Assembly (NCBI GenBank): GCA_029779435.1
Contig: JAKPAM010000157.1
Coordinates: 1 to 55,423, forward strand
DNA length: 55,423 nucleotides
Source of the DNA: Pseudomonadota bacterium
GTDB lineage: Bacteria > Pseudomonadota > Gammaproteobacteria > Burkholderiales > Burkholderiaceae_E
Direction: 5' to 3'
A program made the translations under genes and the position numbers. The first letter of the stretch is position 1, and each line of letters opens with the position of its first letter. Below, piece by piece: positions 18,249 to 26,362 of the stretch. Under the pieces are notes generated by a model. It worked only from the letters and a program-made list of their open reading frames with translations, did no database searches and had not been told where the DNA came from.

Positions 18249-19445
18249 ATGAACTTCGTTCGCCGCAGGCGCATCGCGATCGTGACGCCGATGCTGCCGA
18301 TCCCGCATGACCAGACCCGTGGCCGCTATGTACACGAGACCGCGCGTTCGCTCGCCAAGCTGGCGGACGTCAAGGTGTTCTTCCAGCAGGTGCGCTATCC
18401 GCGCCTGCCGCTCGTGCGTCCGCGCAGCTTCATCGAAGGCGCGGTCGGCCCCGACTATCGGCTCGACGGCGTCGACGTCGAGGCGTTCAGCTATCCGGTG
18501 CTACCCGTGGTATCGCGCGGGCTCAACGGCTATGTCGGCAGCGCGGTGCTGACACCGCGCGCGGCGGCGTTCCGGCCCGACCTGGTGCTGGCCTTCTGGG
18601 TCTATCCGGACGGGTTCGCGGCGCTGCGCACGGCGCGGCGGCTGGGCGTGCCCTGCGTGGTCGGTGCGCTGGGTTCGGACATCCACGTGCGATCGGGCCT
18701 GAATACGCGGATGACGCGTCACGTCATCCAGCGCGTCGATGCGCTGCTGACAGTCAGCGAGGCGATGCGCCGCTATGCGATCGAGCGTTTCGGCGCGCCG
18801 CCGGCGCGCGTGCACACGATCGTCAACGGCTTCAACACGGCGGTGTTCCGGCCACTGGACCGCGCCGCGAGCCGGCGCACGCTGGGCCTGGATGGCGACG
18901 ACGAGATCATTCTCTACGTCGGACGCTTCGTCGAGGCGAAGGGGCTGCTCGAACTGCTGGGCGCGATGGGCCGGCTCGCCCGGCAGCGCCCGCGGCTGCG
19001 CCTGGCGCTGGTCGGGGATGGCGTGATGAAGGACCGGCTGCCGGGGTTGCTGGCCGAGCGCGGCCTGCTCGATCGCACGCTGCTGCCCGGCGGCCTGCCG
19101 CCGCCGGAAGTGGCGACCTGGATCGGCGCCTGCGACACGCTGACGCTGCCGAGCTGGTCCGAGGGTTACCCCAACGTCGTCGTCGAAGCGCTGGCCTGCG
19201 GGCGGCCGGTCGTGGCGACCGACGTCGGCGGCACGCGCGAGATCTTCGACGAGCGGCGCGGCCGCCTGATCCCCCCGCGCGACGTCGATGCACTGACCGA
19301 GGCGCTGCGCCAGACGCTGGACCAGCGCTGGGACCCGACGGCGATCGCGGACGGCATGACGCGTACCTGGGACGACGTGGCCGTCGAGACGATGGCGGTG
19401 TGCGAAGCCGTGCTCGGCGGTGGCGGCCGTTCGACGGGCAGCTAG
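18249..19445 (+). CDS. family-4-type glycosyltransferase
   Basis: The product has 398 residues. The N-terminal Rossmann half begins RIAIVTPMLPIPHDQTRGRY. The donor half shows TIVNGFNTAVFRP, EIILYVGRFVEAKGLLEL, LVGDGVMKDRL and the PSWSEGYPNVVVEALACG block with both conserved acidic residues, then ATDVGGTREI. Its overall layout resembles Wzy-dependent EPS transferases. It lies 23 bases after the flippase gene and is the last EPS gene before the accessory island; the next gene (19596) is a WYL regulator with a different neighbourhood. The donor sugar is unknown. Confidence 0.9.
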   Translation: MNFVRRRRIAIVTPMLPIPHDQTRGRYVHETARSLAKLADVKVFFQQVRYPRLPLVRPRSFIEGAVGPDYRLDGVDVEAFSYPVLPVVSRGLNGYVGSAVLTPRAAAFRPDLVLAFWVYPDGFAALRTARRLGVPCVVGALGSDIHVRSGLNTRMTRHVIQRVDALLTVSEAMRRYAIERFGAPPARVHTIVNGFNTAVFRPLDRAASRRTLGLDGDDEIILYVGRFVEAKGLLELLGAMGRLARQRPRLRLALVGDGVMKDRLPGLLAERGLLDRTLLPGGLPPPEVATWIGACDTLTLPSWSEGYPNVVVEALACGRPVVATDVGGTREIFDERRGRLIPPRDVDALTEALRQTLDQRWDPTAIADGMTRTWDDVAVETMAVCEAVLGGGGRSTGS

Positions 19446-19547
19446 GGCGGGCCCGTCGCATCGGCGCGATACGAATCGTCGCAGCCACGTCATAGACTGC
19501 ACGCCCATCGGTCACCACGTGCCTTTGGAAGCCAGTCAGCTTGTACT

Positions 19548-19567
19548 TTTGCCTACCTGCGGGCAAA
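19548..19567 (+). promoter_or_regulatory. candidate operator upstream of the WYL regulator
   Basis: An inverted repeat, TTTGCC-TACCTGCG-GGCAAA, ends 28 bases before the regulator start codon. WYL-domain regulators such as BrxR and CapW are known to bind inverted repeats in their own promoter regions, so autoregulation is plausible but only inferred. Confidence 0.35.
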
Positions 19568-19595
19568 TCTGGCTGCGTTCCGAAGATCGCCAGCG

Positions 19596-20585
19596 ATGCC
19601 TCAGAAACCCAGCAATCTCGACACCCTGAAGTTCACCCTCGAACTCCTGCGCCGGATTCCGCGCACCGGCAAGGTCACCGCCAGGGACCTGCATGCGCAA
19701 ATGCGGGATGCGGGGTTCGATCGCAGCCTGCGCACGGTCCAGCGGCAACTGGGTCAGTTGGCCGAAGCGCTCGACCTCGAGGTCGATGAGCGCAGTGATC
19801 CCTTCGGCTATTGCTGGAAGCCCAGAGCGCAAGGGATCTCACTGCCGGGGCTGAACGAACAGGAATCGCTGCTGCTCACGCTGGCCGAGCAGCATCTGGC
19901 CGCGCTGCTGCCCAGCGAACTGGTCACGGCGATGAACCCGTTCTTCGAACAGGCGCGACGCAATCTGTTGACGACCGCCCAGTCGGGAAAAACCCGGTCG
20001 GCGCGGGAATGGTTGAAGAAGGTGCGCGTCGCGAGCGCATCGCAGCCGCTGCTGCCGCCCACGATTCGGCCGGGGATTTTTGATGCCGTGAGCACGGCGC
20101 TGTATCACGACTGCTGGCTGAACATCGGCTACCGCAATACCGATGACCGGCTCATCGAAGCGCTGGTCATGCCGCTCGGCCTGATCCAGCAGGGCAGCAG
20201 GCTCTACCTTTGGTGCCGCTTCGAGAACTATCGAGACGATCGTCGACTCGCGTTGCACCGGCTCGAACGCGCCGAACGCCTTGGCCGCGGATTTACCCGG
20301 CCCACCGATCTCGACCTGTCGAAGATAGAACCTGGCAGATTCGGCTTCGCGCCTGGCAATCCTGTGCAACTGAGCATTCGCGTGGCAAAGAAAGCCGGGC
20401 TGCATCTGCTCGAGTCCCGACTATCCGATGACCAGACACACACTGAAGAAGACGACCACTATCGAATCCAGGCAACGGTCACCCACTCCGAATCGCTGAT
20501 CTGGTGGCTGCGGGGCTTCGGTAGCGACCTCGAGGTCATTGCGCCGGTGGCAGTGGCGCAGGAAGTGGCGGGACGATCATCCTGA
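19596..20585 (+). CDS. WYL-domain transcriptional regulator
   Basis: The product has 329 residues. Residues about 8-70 form a winged HTH with the block VTARDLHAQM...FDRSLRTVQRQLGQL. A linker with a Leu-rich helix follows (about 85-130). The WYL domain spans about 160-240, with IGYRNTDDRLIEALVMPLGLIQQGSRLYLWCRFE, where the usual WYL triad reads LYLWC. A C-terminal WCX-like extension follows (HSESLIWWLRGFGSDLEVIAP). WYL regulators sense ligands, possibly nucleotides, and often control phage-defence islands. It is the first gene of the accessory island and may regulate the Sir2 gene downstream. Its last 9 bases overlap the convergent gene at 20577. Confidence 0.9.
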   Translation: MPQKPSNLDTLKFTLELLRRIPRTGKVTARDLHAQMRDAGFDRSLRTVQRQLGQLAEALDLEVDERSDPFGYCWKPRAQGISLPGLNEQESLLLTLAEQHLAALLPSELVTAMNPFFEQARRNLLTTAQSGKTRSAREWLKKVRVASASQPLLPPTIRPGIFDAVSTALYHDCWLNIGYRNTDDRLIEALVMPLGLIQQGSRLYLWCRFENYRDDRRLALHRLERAERLGRGFTRPTDLDLSKIEPGRFGFAPGNPVQLSIRVAKKAGLHLLESRLSDDQTHTEEDDHYRIQATVTHSESLIWWLRGFGSDLEVIAPVAVAQEVAGRSS

Positions 20586-21092
20586 TTTCGCCGGCAGCCC
20601 GCGGGGATCCTTGACGAACCAGGCCCAGGTCGAGCCGAGATCGGATTCATCCCAGCCGATAGCGCCTGTCAGTTGCCCGTTGCTTATTCTCTTGGCGATC
20701 GGCGCGATCAGATGATCGACCATCAGCCTGCGTTTGGACGAGAAGATCGTTGGCGCTTCACAGAATCGACAGAAGAAGCGCCGCGGGCCCGCTTTCTCGA
20801 TATATAGATCGATGTCGAACAGCATATCGATAAAGCGCCCGTCAACCATCACGACGATCGATACGCCGGTCGGGCGCCAGTACACCGAGACGTGCGGATC
20901 GAAAGCCGGCGAAGTCAGGACCAGGCCTCGTCGCGCGCGGCGCCACGCCAGCAGCAACCCGGCGGCCTCAGGCTGCCGGGAAATATACACCGGTACCCAG
21001 CGGCGCAGGGCACGCGGATGCAGCCGATCCTTAGGCTCCCCGTAGCCACGGTAGTGCGATTCGGGGTCCGGCTCGCGCCGCCGCCGCCGCAT
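20577..21092 (-). CDS. hypothetical protein with a C-x2-C motif
   Basis: The frame is open much further, to 21758, but that part lies antisense to the Sir2 gene and looks non-coding. ATG 21092 gives 171 residues; ATG 21140 would add 16. I do not recognise the family. Visible features are a basic start, a segment RRFFCRFCEAPTIF with a C-x2-C pair at about 108-111, a beta-rich middle (VYWRPTGVSIVVMVDGRF) and a C-terminal amphipathic helix with Trp residues. It is convergent with the WYL gene (9-base overlap) and divergent from the Sir2 gene. Codon pattern and residue composition support a real gene. Function unknown. Confidence 0.6.
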   Translation of the reverse strand: MRRRRREPDPESHYRGYGEPKDRLHPRALRRWVPVYISRQPEAAGLLLAWRRARRGLVLTSPAFDPHVSVYWRPTGVSIVVMVDGRFIDMLFDIDLYIEKAGPRRFFCRFCEAPTIFSSKRRLMVDHLIAPIAKRISNGQLTGAIGWDESDLGSTWAWFVKDPRGLPAKSG

Positions 21093-21308
21093 CGTGGCCA
21101 ATCGGCGAGTTCGGATGTTGCGCGGTCGGCTTCCTGGCATTTGAACGACGTCGTCGAGCGGAGATGATTCGATCGTGCGGCAGCTCCATGCCAGGAAGTG
21201 TCGCCTGCGGAACGCAGCCGTCGACCCTGGCGCCGCAGCCCGGCATGCGACACAGCGTGACGCCCCAGGCCTTAGTCTGCAGGGTCTTCCAGATGACCGG
21301 ACGCAACG

Positions 21309-22226
21309 ATGACCGACGCCGACAAGGACAGGAACGATTCCACCAGCGACAGGAGGCCGATCCTGCCGGTTTCCGAAGCACTCGATCGGGCTGCGGATCT
21401 GATTCGTGACGCTGACGCGTTGATGATCACCTCCGGAGCCGGCATGGGCGTGGATTCCGGGCTGCCCGACTTTCGCGGACCCAACGGCTTCTGGGCCAGC
21501 TATCCGGCGCTGGGGCGCGCACGAATCGACTTCGAGGCCGCCGCCAGCCCCCAGCACTTCCGTGGCAATCCGGTTCAGGCATGGGGCTTCTATGGCCACC
21601 GCTTGCAGCGGTACCGCGACACCGTCCCGAGTCGCGCCTTCGACCTCTTGTTCGAATGGGGGCGCGCCAAGCCGCACGGCTATTTCGTGAATACCAGCAA
21701 TGTCGACGGCCAGTTTCAGAAGACCGGCTTCAGCCGCGACCGCATCTGCGAAATCCACGGCTCGATGCTATCTCTGCAATGCATGAACGCCTGCCGTGAG
21801 GACTTCTGGCCTGCCGACGACTTCGAGCCCGTGGTGGACGAGGAGAACTGCCGGCTCGTCAATGCGCTGCCCACCTGTCCGCGCTGCGGCGCGCTCGCCC
21901 GCCCGAACGTCCTGATGTTCGGCGATTGGGAGTGGGTCGCCTCCCAGACGACGCTGCAACGCCTGCGCCGGGATCAATGGATCAAGGAGGCACAGCGCCT
22001 CGTCGTCGTCGAGATAGGCGCCGGCGTCCACATCTCTACGATAAGGAGCTTCACCCAGTCCCTGTGTCGCGCACACGGCGCCCAGGCGGTACGGATCAAT
22101 CCGCGGAATCCCGAGATCTCGCCGAAACACGGGATCGGCTTGCGGATGGGTGGGCTGGAAGCGCTCGAGGAGATCGAAAAGCGCATGACGGCCGTCGAGC
22201 CTCAGCGGCCACAGGCCGCGCAATAG
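21309..22226 (+). CDS. Sir2-family NAD-dependent protein deacylase
   Basis: The product has 305 residues. Family motifs are in order: MITSGAGMGVDSGLPDFRG at about 39-57 (NAD-binding loop), VNTSNVDGQFQKTGF in place of the usual TQNID-x-LH block, ICEIHGSM with the catalytic His, and a zinc module made of CMNAC and CPRCG (four Cys). RPNVLMFGD and VRINPRNPEI follow. The length and zinc module resemble deacylase sirtuins rather than the larger Sir2 NADases of Thoeris, DSR or short Argonaute systems. The altered TSNVDGQF block suggests a specialised substrate pocket. It overlaps the convergent zinc-ribbon gene by 25 bases. It probably acts on a cytoplasmic protein; the substrate is unknown. Confidence 0.9.
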   Translation: MTDADKDRNDSTSDRRPILPVSEALDRAADLIRDADALMITSGAGMGVDSGLPDFRGPNGFWASYPALGRARIDFEAAASPQHFRGNPVQAWGFYGHRLQRYRDTVPSRAFDLLFEWGRAKPHGYFVNTSNVDGQFQKTGFSRDRICEIHGSMLSLQCMNACREDFWPADDFEPVVDEENCRLVNALPTCPRCGALARPNVLMFGDWEWVASQTTLQRLRRDQWIKEAQRLVVVEIGAGVHISTIRSFTQSLCRAHGAQAVRINPRNPEISPKHGIGLRMGGLEALEEIEKRMTAVEPQRPQAAQ

Positions 22227-22531
22227 GAAGCGTTCGGCGTGCGCAGCGGTTTGTTGCAGAATCGGCACGGAGAGCCCTGCAGCGCGATGCGATGATGCCA
22301 AAGGTGAACCGCTTCGCGCGCGTCGCGGCCAGTGATCTCGAAATACCGGGCGTCGAATTCATCTTGAGCGGGCGTTCCCCGTGCGACCTTCTCGCGGCGC
22401 AGGTAGGCCATTGTCTTGGTTTTTCTCTCGTTGGTCGCACGCTCGAGCAAAGGTGAAAGGCATTCCCATTCCGGCTCCGAAAGCATGGGAACGACCTTTT
22501 CGCATCGCCAGCAGTAAAGATGTCGTGGCAT
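22202..22531 (-). CDS. small zinc-ribbon protein
   Basis: ATG 22531 is chosen over 22552 because a GGAGG sequence lies 11 bases before it and the product then begins MPRHLYCWRCEK, the start I recall for this conserved family. It has 109 residues with two metal-binding halves: an N-terminal YCWRC pair and a C-terminal CRFC...YCAACG double pair, a typical zinc ribbon. The helical middle (EYFEITG-like segment, LWHHRIAL) is conserved in the relatives I remember. No catalytic motif is visible. A nucleic-acid or protein adaptor role is likely, but unproven. Its 3' end overlaps the Sir2 gene on the opposite strand. Confidence 0.75.
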   Translation of the reverse strand: MPRHLYCWRCEKVVPMLSEPEWECLSPLLERATNERKTKTMAYLRREKVARGTPAQDEFDARYFEITGRDAREAVHLWHHRIALQGSPCRFCNKPLRTPNASYCAACGR

Positions 22532-22733
22532 CGGATGGACAGCCTCCGTCATTTCGTTCGTGATGCACGCTGATGAAGGTGACAGTCTGGCGGGGTGAAT
22601 GTCATGAAGTGGCGCAACGGCGTCAAACGGTACGCTACTTCCTGTCGTGCCGGCGGCGAGAATTGGGTTGTCCGATCGAACCGGGACCGGGCATTACCTC
22701 TCCATTTTCCTCAACGAGCAAGAGGCCAGACGA

Positions 22734-23141
22734 ATGCCGCAACTCATCGAACACATCGACGCCATTGCACGGAAGCTGCAGCGAGACGTCCTTTACCTGA
22801 CGTTCTCTCGTGAACATCGCCAGCAACAAACGGCGTCGAAAGAGCCCACCAACCGCACGCGCATCATCGCCTGGCTCGATCAGGAGAAGATCGCCTGGCA
22901 GGAATGCGGCCCCGTCGCCTCCGAAAATAGCTTCAGTTCATATGCGGGGCAGATTTTCATCGATACCCCGTTCGACGAAACGAACGAGCAATATCTGAAG
23001 GTGCAGGCCTTCCTGGAGCACCCGGATGGAACGATGCGCTTTGAAGGCGTCTGCTTTTACGTCGTGCCCCTGGAGTTTGCGATGAAGAACGCGCACCACG
23101 ATGAACCGGGGTTCTGGGAGCGCTGGGCCGAGAATTTCTAG
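22734..23141 (+). CDS. small conserved hypothetical protein
   Basis: ATG 22734 has AAGAGG eight bases upstream and gives 135 residues; the open frame extends to 22647 but those residues look non-coding. The N-terminus PQLIEHIDAIARKLQRDVLYLTF is an amphipathic helix followed by a strand. The rest alternates strands and helices (IIAWLDQEKIAWQECGP, GQIFIDTPFDETNEQYLKV, MRFEGVCFYVVPLEFA). I have a vague memory of similar small proteins on accessory elements, but no function. No signal peptide or membrane segment is seen, so it is probably cytoplasmic. Confidence 0.65.
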   Translation: MPQLIEHIDAIARKLQRDVLYLTFSREHRQQQTASKEPTNRTRIIAWLDQEKIAWQECGPVASENSFSSYAGQIFIDTPFDETNEQYLKVQAFLEHPDGTMRFEGVCFYVVPLEFAMKNAHHDEPGFWERWAENF

Positions 23142-23154
23142 GGCAACCGAACCC

Positions 23155-23405
23155 TCATGCGTCGTCCGACAAGACCTCATCGAGCGATTTTGCGTCGAGA
23201 ACCCAGCGCGCCCAGCGGTCGATGTCCGCCGCCGAGCCGGATTCGATCCGCGCCGGGATCGTCTCCAGGCTCTGGACAACGCCATCATCCAGTCCAGCAC
23301 CCCGAACAGGCCGATCACCCGCTCCCGACTCCAGTCCCACTCGTACAGCAATCGTACCAGCTTCCACCTGGCGATCAGCCGGTGGCGAGGCCGCCCACGC
23401 CACAC
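23155..23405 (-). pseudogene. frameshifted C-terminal remnant of an Rpn/DUF4351-type protein
   Basis: One minus frame, starting near 23405, reads ARWKLVRLLYEWDWSRERV followed by IGLFGVLDWMMAL, the conserved late segment of Rpn-family (PD-(D/E)XK transposase-like) proteins. A second minus frame, from about 23290 to the stop at 23155, reads SLETIPARIES and then DIDRWARWVLDAKSLDEVL, typical of the DUF4351 C-terminus. The two are contiguous in the family but need a frame change here at about 23270-23290. The N-terminal nuclease part is absent. It is a dead relic marking past mobile or recombination activity in the island. Confidence 0.6.
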
Positions 23406-23422
23406 GCGCTGAAGACGTTCTT

Positions 23423-23821
23423 TCAGTCAGGATGAAATGCTTGCCAAACAATTCTTGCGGCAATCCAATTTTTTATTCCTTTATTTTCCTGGTTTGCCCA
23501 TTCAACGATCTTCTTTTTGGTTGCCAAATCCAATTGATTGTCTTTTTTCGCAGAGCAATCCACTATGTCAGAATGAGACAACGGCGGTGATTGGTTTGCC
23601 AAAAGAAAACTGCCAATCTCTTTACCATCAAAACCCAAAACACGCGCACACACAGGATTTTGATCATTGGAGCGTAATATTATCGTGAATCCGTATCCCA
23701 TAGATCGTGAACACACAGTAGCCGTCTCAAAAATCGGCTGTTGATTTTCAACGAGCTCTTGCAATTTCGTATCTTTATCTGATTTCAAGCCAATGCCCTC
23801 GTATTCACCAACCCGCACCAA
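23423..23821 (-). CDS. AT-rich hypothetical protein
   Basis: This is a 132-residue frame with a TTG start at 23821; no ATG occurs before residue 41, so the 5' end may be missing or mis-set. Base composition is clearly lower in GC than everything around it, pointing to recent transfer. The sequence has beta-rich blocks (GYGFTIILRSNDQNPVCARVL, GKEIGSFLLANQ) and a C-terminal helix (TKKKIVEWANQENKGIKNWIAARIVW). The family is not recognised. It lies between the Rpn-like relic and the left AAA gene, on the same strand as both. Confidence 0.5.
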   Translation of the reverse strand: MVRVGEYEGIGLKSDKDTKLQELVENQQPIFETATVCSRSMGYGFTIILRSNDQNPVCARVLGFDGKEIGSFLLANQSPPLSHSDIVDCSAKKDNQLDLATKKKIVEWANQENKGIKNWIAARIVWQAFHPD

Positions 23822-23884
23822 GTTGATAGATCGCTACTGGTGCCGCAAGTAGTCGCTATCAGCACAGACAACCGTAAATGCGTT

Positions 23885-26182
23885 CTAAGAAATCACCTGC
23901 TTCTCCCGATATCGGTTCTCCACCACCAGCCGTCGCAAGAACTCCTCAGCCGTGAATCGCCGACCCAGCAGTTCCCGCTGCCGGGCGACGTTGGCGAAGT
24001 CCCCGGCGGTCAGTCCATCCAGCGTATCGAGCTTGCTCACGACGGCGGGCGAAATGACCTCGTCCGGCAGAACCACCACGGAGTCACCTATCGTCGGGCT
24101 GGCCGTCGTGATCTGAATCCCCTGCGACAGCTCCCGCTCAAACAACGCCCGGCGCTGCACCCGGTTCAACGGCCGAAAGTGCAACTTGAAATCGAAGCGA
24201 CGCAGGACGGCCGGATCGAGGTCCTCGACCCGGTTCGTTGCCGTTATCAGGATTCCCGGAAACGCCTCCATCTGCTGAAGCAGTTCGTTGACCTGCGTCA
24301 CCTCCCACGAATACCGCGCTTGATCCCGCCGGCGTAGCAGGCCATCCACCTCATCGATCAGCAGAACTTCCCGTTCAACGTCCACGTCGTTGAACATCTG
24401 CGCGATATGGATCTCGGTCTGCCCGACACAGGGCGATACGATGTCGGAGCCGCGTTTGACGACCAGTTCCCGATTCATGGCATCCGCCAATACGTGAGCG
24501 AACGCCGTCTTTCCCGTTCCGGGCGGGCCGAAGAAACATAGCCGACCTTGCCCACACCGGCCGAGCATGTCAGCGATCTCCGATGGCGTCGTGTCGCCGG
24601 CCAGATTCAGGTAAGCCGGATCGAACCGCGCAGATGCCCTACGGACCGACGACCGGCTGCTGCCATGCAAGAGCCGGCGCATCGATGCCAGACTCTCGCT
24701 GACGACGATTTCCGAGGGACGATTCGGCTGCAGCGACAACAGCCTCCCCGCGGCTGCAAGCTGCGCAGGTGTCTGCAACGCGTCATCGGCCACCTCGTCA
24801 AGCAGCGTATCCGGCAACGGAGCCGAGCCGAGATATCGCTCGACCAGACCTCGCCGGACCTCTCGCGGCGGCGTCGAAAAGGCGACGGGCAGCAGGAACC
24901 GTCGCAGGAATGCCGGGTCCATGCTCGCCGCGTCATTCGTGATCCATATCGTGGGAACTGCATTCTCTTCGAGCGTACGATTCATCCAGCCCTTCTCCTT
25001 GTACCGTCCGTGCCCCAGGCCAAGCAGAGCGGTCAAGCCGACGTCGTCCGCGCCGAATACATCCTCGACTTCGTCGAAGACGAGAAGGCAGTCCGTTGCT
25101 CCGGCCAGCAATTGCTGGGCCAACCGGAATGCGCCCAGGCGCCCTCCCCCTCGAAGGCTGTCACCATCTTCATCCATTGCGCTTACCCGAAACGCACGAA
25201 GTTCGGTGGCCACGGCAATCGCCAGCGCGAACTGGGTTTTGCCCGTTCCAGGCGGCCCGTAGAAGAGCGCGTTGACACCCCTGGCTTGCGACTGTGCAGC
25301 GTGGCGCAACGTCGTCGAGACTGCCCTGGCATCCTTAGCCAGATGAGGAAAATCCGCCAGCACGCATTCGGCCGTTCCGACCGGCTCGATCATGAGCGCC
25401 AACAGTTCGGGCACGGTCGAAGCCTCGGAAGCCATGATCTCGCGCAACAGATCCGTCGGCATCAAGCAATCCTCCAGATCGTCGCACTCGGAGGATTCCT
25501 CCAGCAGTTGGAAGCGCACCAGGGCGCCGCCTCGAATCAACCATCGCCTTAGCGCGGATGCCGGCGCACGACAACATGCCGCCAGCGCTGCCGCGCGCGC
25601 CATATCGCCACTTGCCCCGCTCCTGGTGAGAAGCGAGCCAAAAGCGCGGATCTGATGCGACAACCCGGCCATGTCCAACAAGCATCGTTCGAGCGGCTCG
25701 ATCTTCAGGGCCTTTGCAAGCAAGTCCAGACTCGGATGCGTCAGCCCATCCGGATCCAGCCGGTCGAGTCTTGCGATCAACCAATCCCGAGACAGGTCGA
25801 GTCGCTTGCGAAAATCATCCCGCATACGGTCGGCCCCATCGTCCGATGCGAGGAACCTGTCAGCGCTCATCGATCTTCCAACTGCGATGAGCGCGCGGTC
25901 GGATCTGCTCAGCCACATCTCGTCAGCGTTGTCGGAGCCAACGTCGCCCGGCGCGCTCCGGGCAGTCAGATGTCTATCCAGTTCTGCCGGTTCCACCAAC
26001 GGGTAGAGCAGGAGCCAGATAGAACACAGAAACCCCTTATCCTGCAGCCGCGAACGAGCCTCCGGATATTCGTCGAGCATCCGCAGCGCATACAGCGCAG
26101 CCCTTCGGTCAGCCGGGCCCACCGATTCCGTATCGGTCCGCCAGAATTTCGAACTCAACCATTCCACATGTGCGGCGCTCAT
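23885..26182 (-). CDS. tandem-AAA ATPase, left copy
   Basis: The product has 765 residues. Residues 1-300 form a helical N-terminal domain. AAA-1 has Walker A GPPGTGKT at 309-316, Walker B LLVFDEVED (Asp370, Glu371), sensor Asn416 in WITN and Arg pair FLRRF. AAA-2 has Walker A at 552-559, Walker B LLIDEVDGLL (Asp610, Glu611), sensor Asn650 and LRRFD. Both sites look ATP-competent, unlike many tandem AAA proteins. AAA-2 is of the classic hexameric-unfoldase/remodeller type, but its pore-loop position reads PCVGQTE, Cys585 replacing the aromatic seen in the right copy. ATG overlaps the stop of a 39-codon upstream ORF (ATGA). It is a close paralogue of 27161-29485. Substrate unknown. Confidence 0.85.
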   Translation of the reverse strand: MSAAHVEWLSSKFWRTDTESVGPADRRAALYALRMLDEYPEARSRLQDKGFLCSIWLLLYPLVEPAELDRHLTARSAPGDVGSDNADEMWLSRSDRALIAVGRSMSADRFLASDDGADRMRDDFRKRLDLSRDWLIARLDRLDPDGLTHPSLDLLAKALKIEPLERCLLDMAGLSHQIRAFGSLLTRSGASGDMARAAALAACCRAPASALRRWLIRGGALVRFQLLEESSECDDLEDCLMPTDLLREIMASEASTVPELLALMIEPVGTAECVLADFPHLAKDARAVSTTLRHAAQSQARGVNALFYGPPGTGKTQFALAIAVATELRAFRVSAMDEDGDSLRGGGRLGAFRLAQQLLAGATDCLLVFDEVEDVFGADDVGLTALLGLGHGRYKEKGWMNRTLEENAVPTIWITNDAASMDPAFLRRFLLPVAFSTPPREVRRGLVERYLGSAPLPDTLLDEVADDALQTPAQLAAAGRLLSLQPNRPSEIVVSESLASMRRLLHGSSRSSVRRASARFDPAYLNLAGDTTPSEIADMLGRCGQGRLCFFGPPGTGKTAFAHVLADAMNRELVVKRGSDIVSPCVGQTEIHIAQMFNDVDVEREVLLIDEVDGLLRRRDQARYSWEVTQVNELLQQMEAFPGILITATNRVEDLDPAVLRRFDFKLHFRPLNRVQRRALFERELSQGIQITTASPTIGDSVVVLPDEVISPAVVSKLDTLDGLTAGDFANVARQRELLGRRFTAEEFLRRLVVENRYREKQVIS

Positions 26183-26298
26183 CGCACGAGCTCCGCAGGA
26201 TCATCGTCATTCAGCAGCGATCCCATACGCTCGACATCCGGGTCGATCTGCTTCAGGAGCGTGTGTGACGGCAAGGGGGAGGGATTTTTCGACGACAT
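26179..26298 (-). pseudogene. 39-codon deletion derivative of the WKPGL-type small gene
   Basis: This short ORF starts SSKNPSPLPSHTLLKQID and ends DDDPAELVR. It matches residues 1-34 and 141-145 of the complete 145-residue protein encoded at 29482-29919. Codons 35-140 (318 bases) are missing, with the frame preserved. It keeps the AGAAGGAG ribosome binding site six bases before ATG and the ATGA overlap with the AAA gene. It may survive only as a leader that couples translation of the ATPase, or encode a short N-terminal peptide. It is too short to keep the conserved WKPGL and REPLD blocks. Confidence 0.75.
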
Positions 26299-26362
26299 GC
26301 GGGACTCCTTCTGGGGAAGTCTCTATTGAATCGAGGGGTGCGACAGAATGTGGCGTGACGAC
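26299..26362 (-). promoter_or_regulatory. conserved upstream region of the left small-gene/AAA module
   Basis: These 64 bases are closely similar to 29920-29982, upstream of the right copy, including GCCACATTCTGTCGCACCC and the AGAAGGAG Shine-Dalgarno (read on minus). Similarity stops abruptly at the outer end. It probably contains the promoter, but no clear -35/-10 pair could be assigned. Confidence 0.55.

Noticed and set aside
21309..22226. Sir2-effector phage defence system (Thoeris, DSR or short Argonaute type)
   Set aside because: The protein is a compact zinc-containing deacylase sirtuin and no TIR, Argonaute or large partner is adjacent; a defence role remains only a possibility from context.
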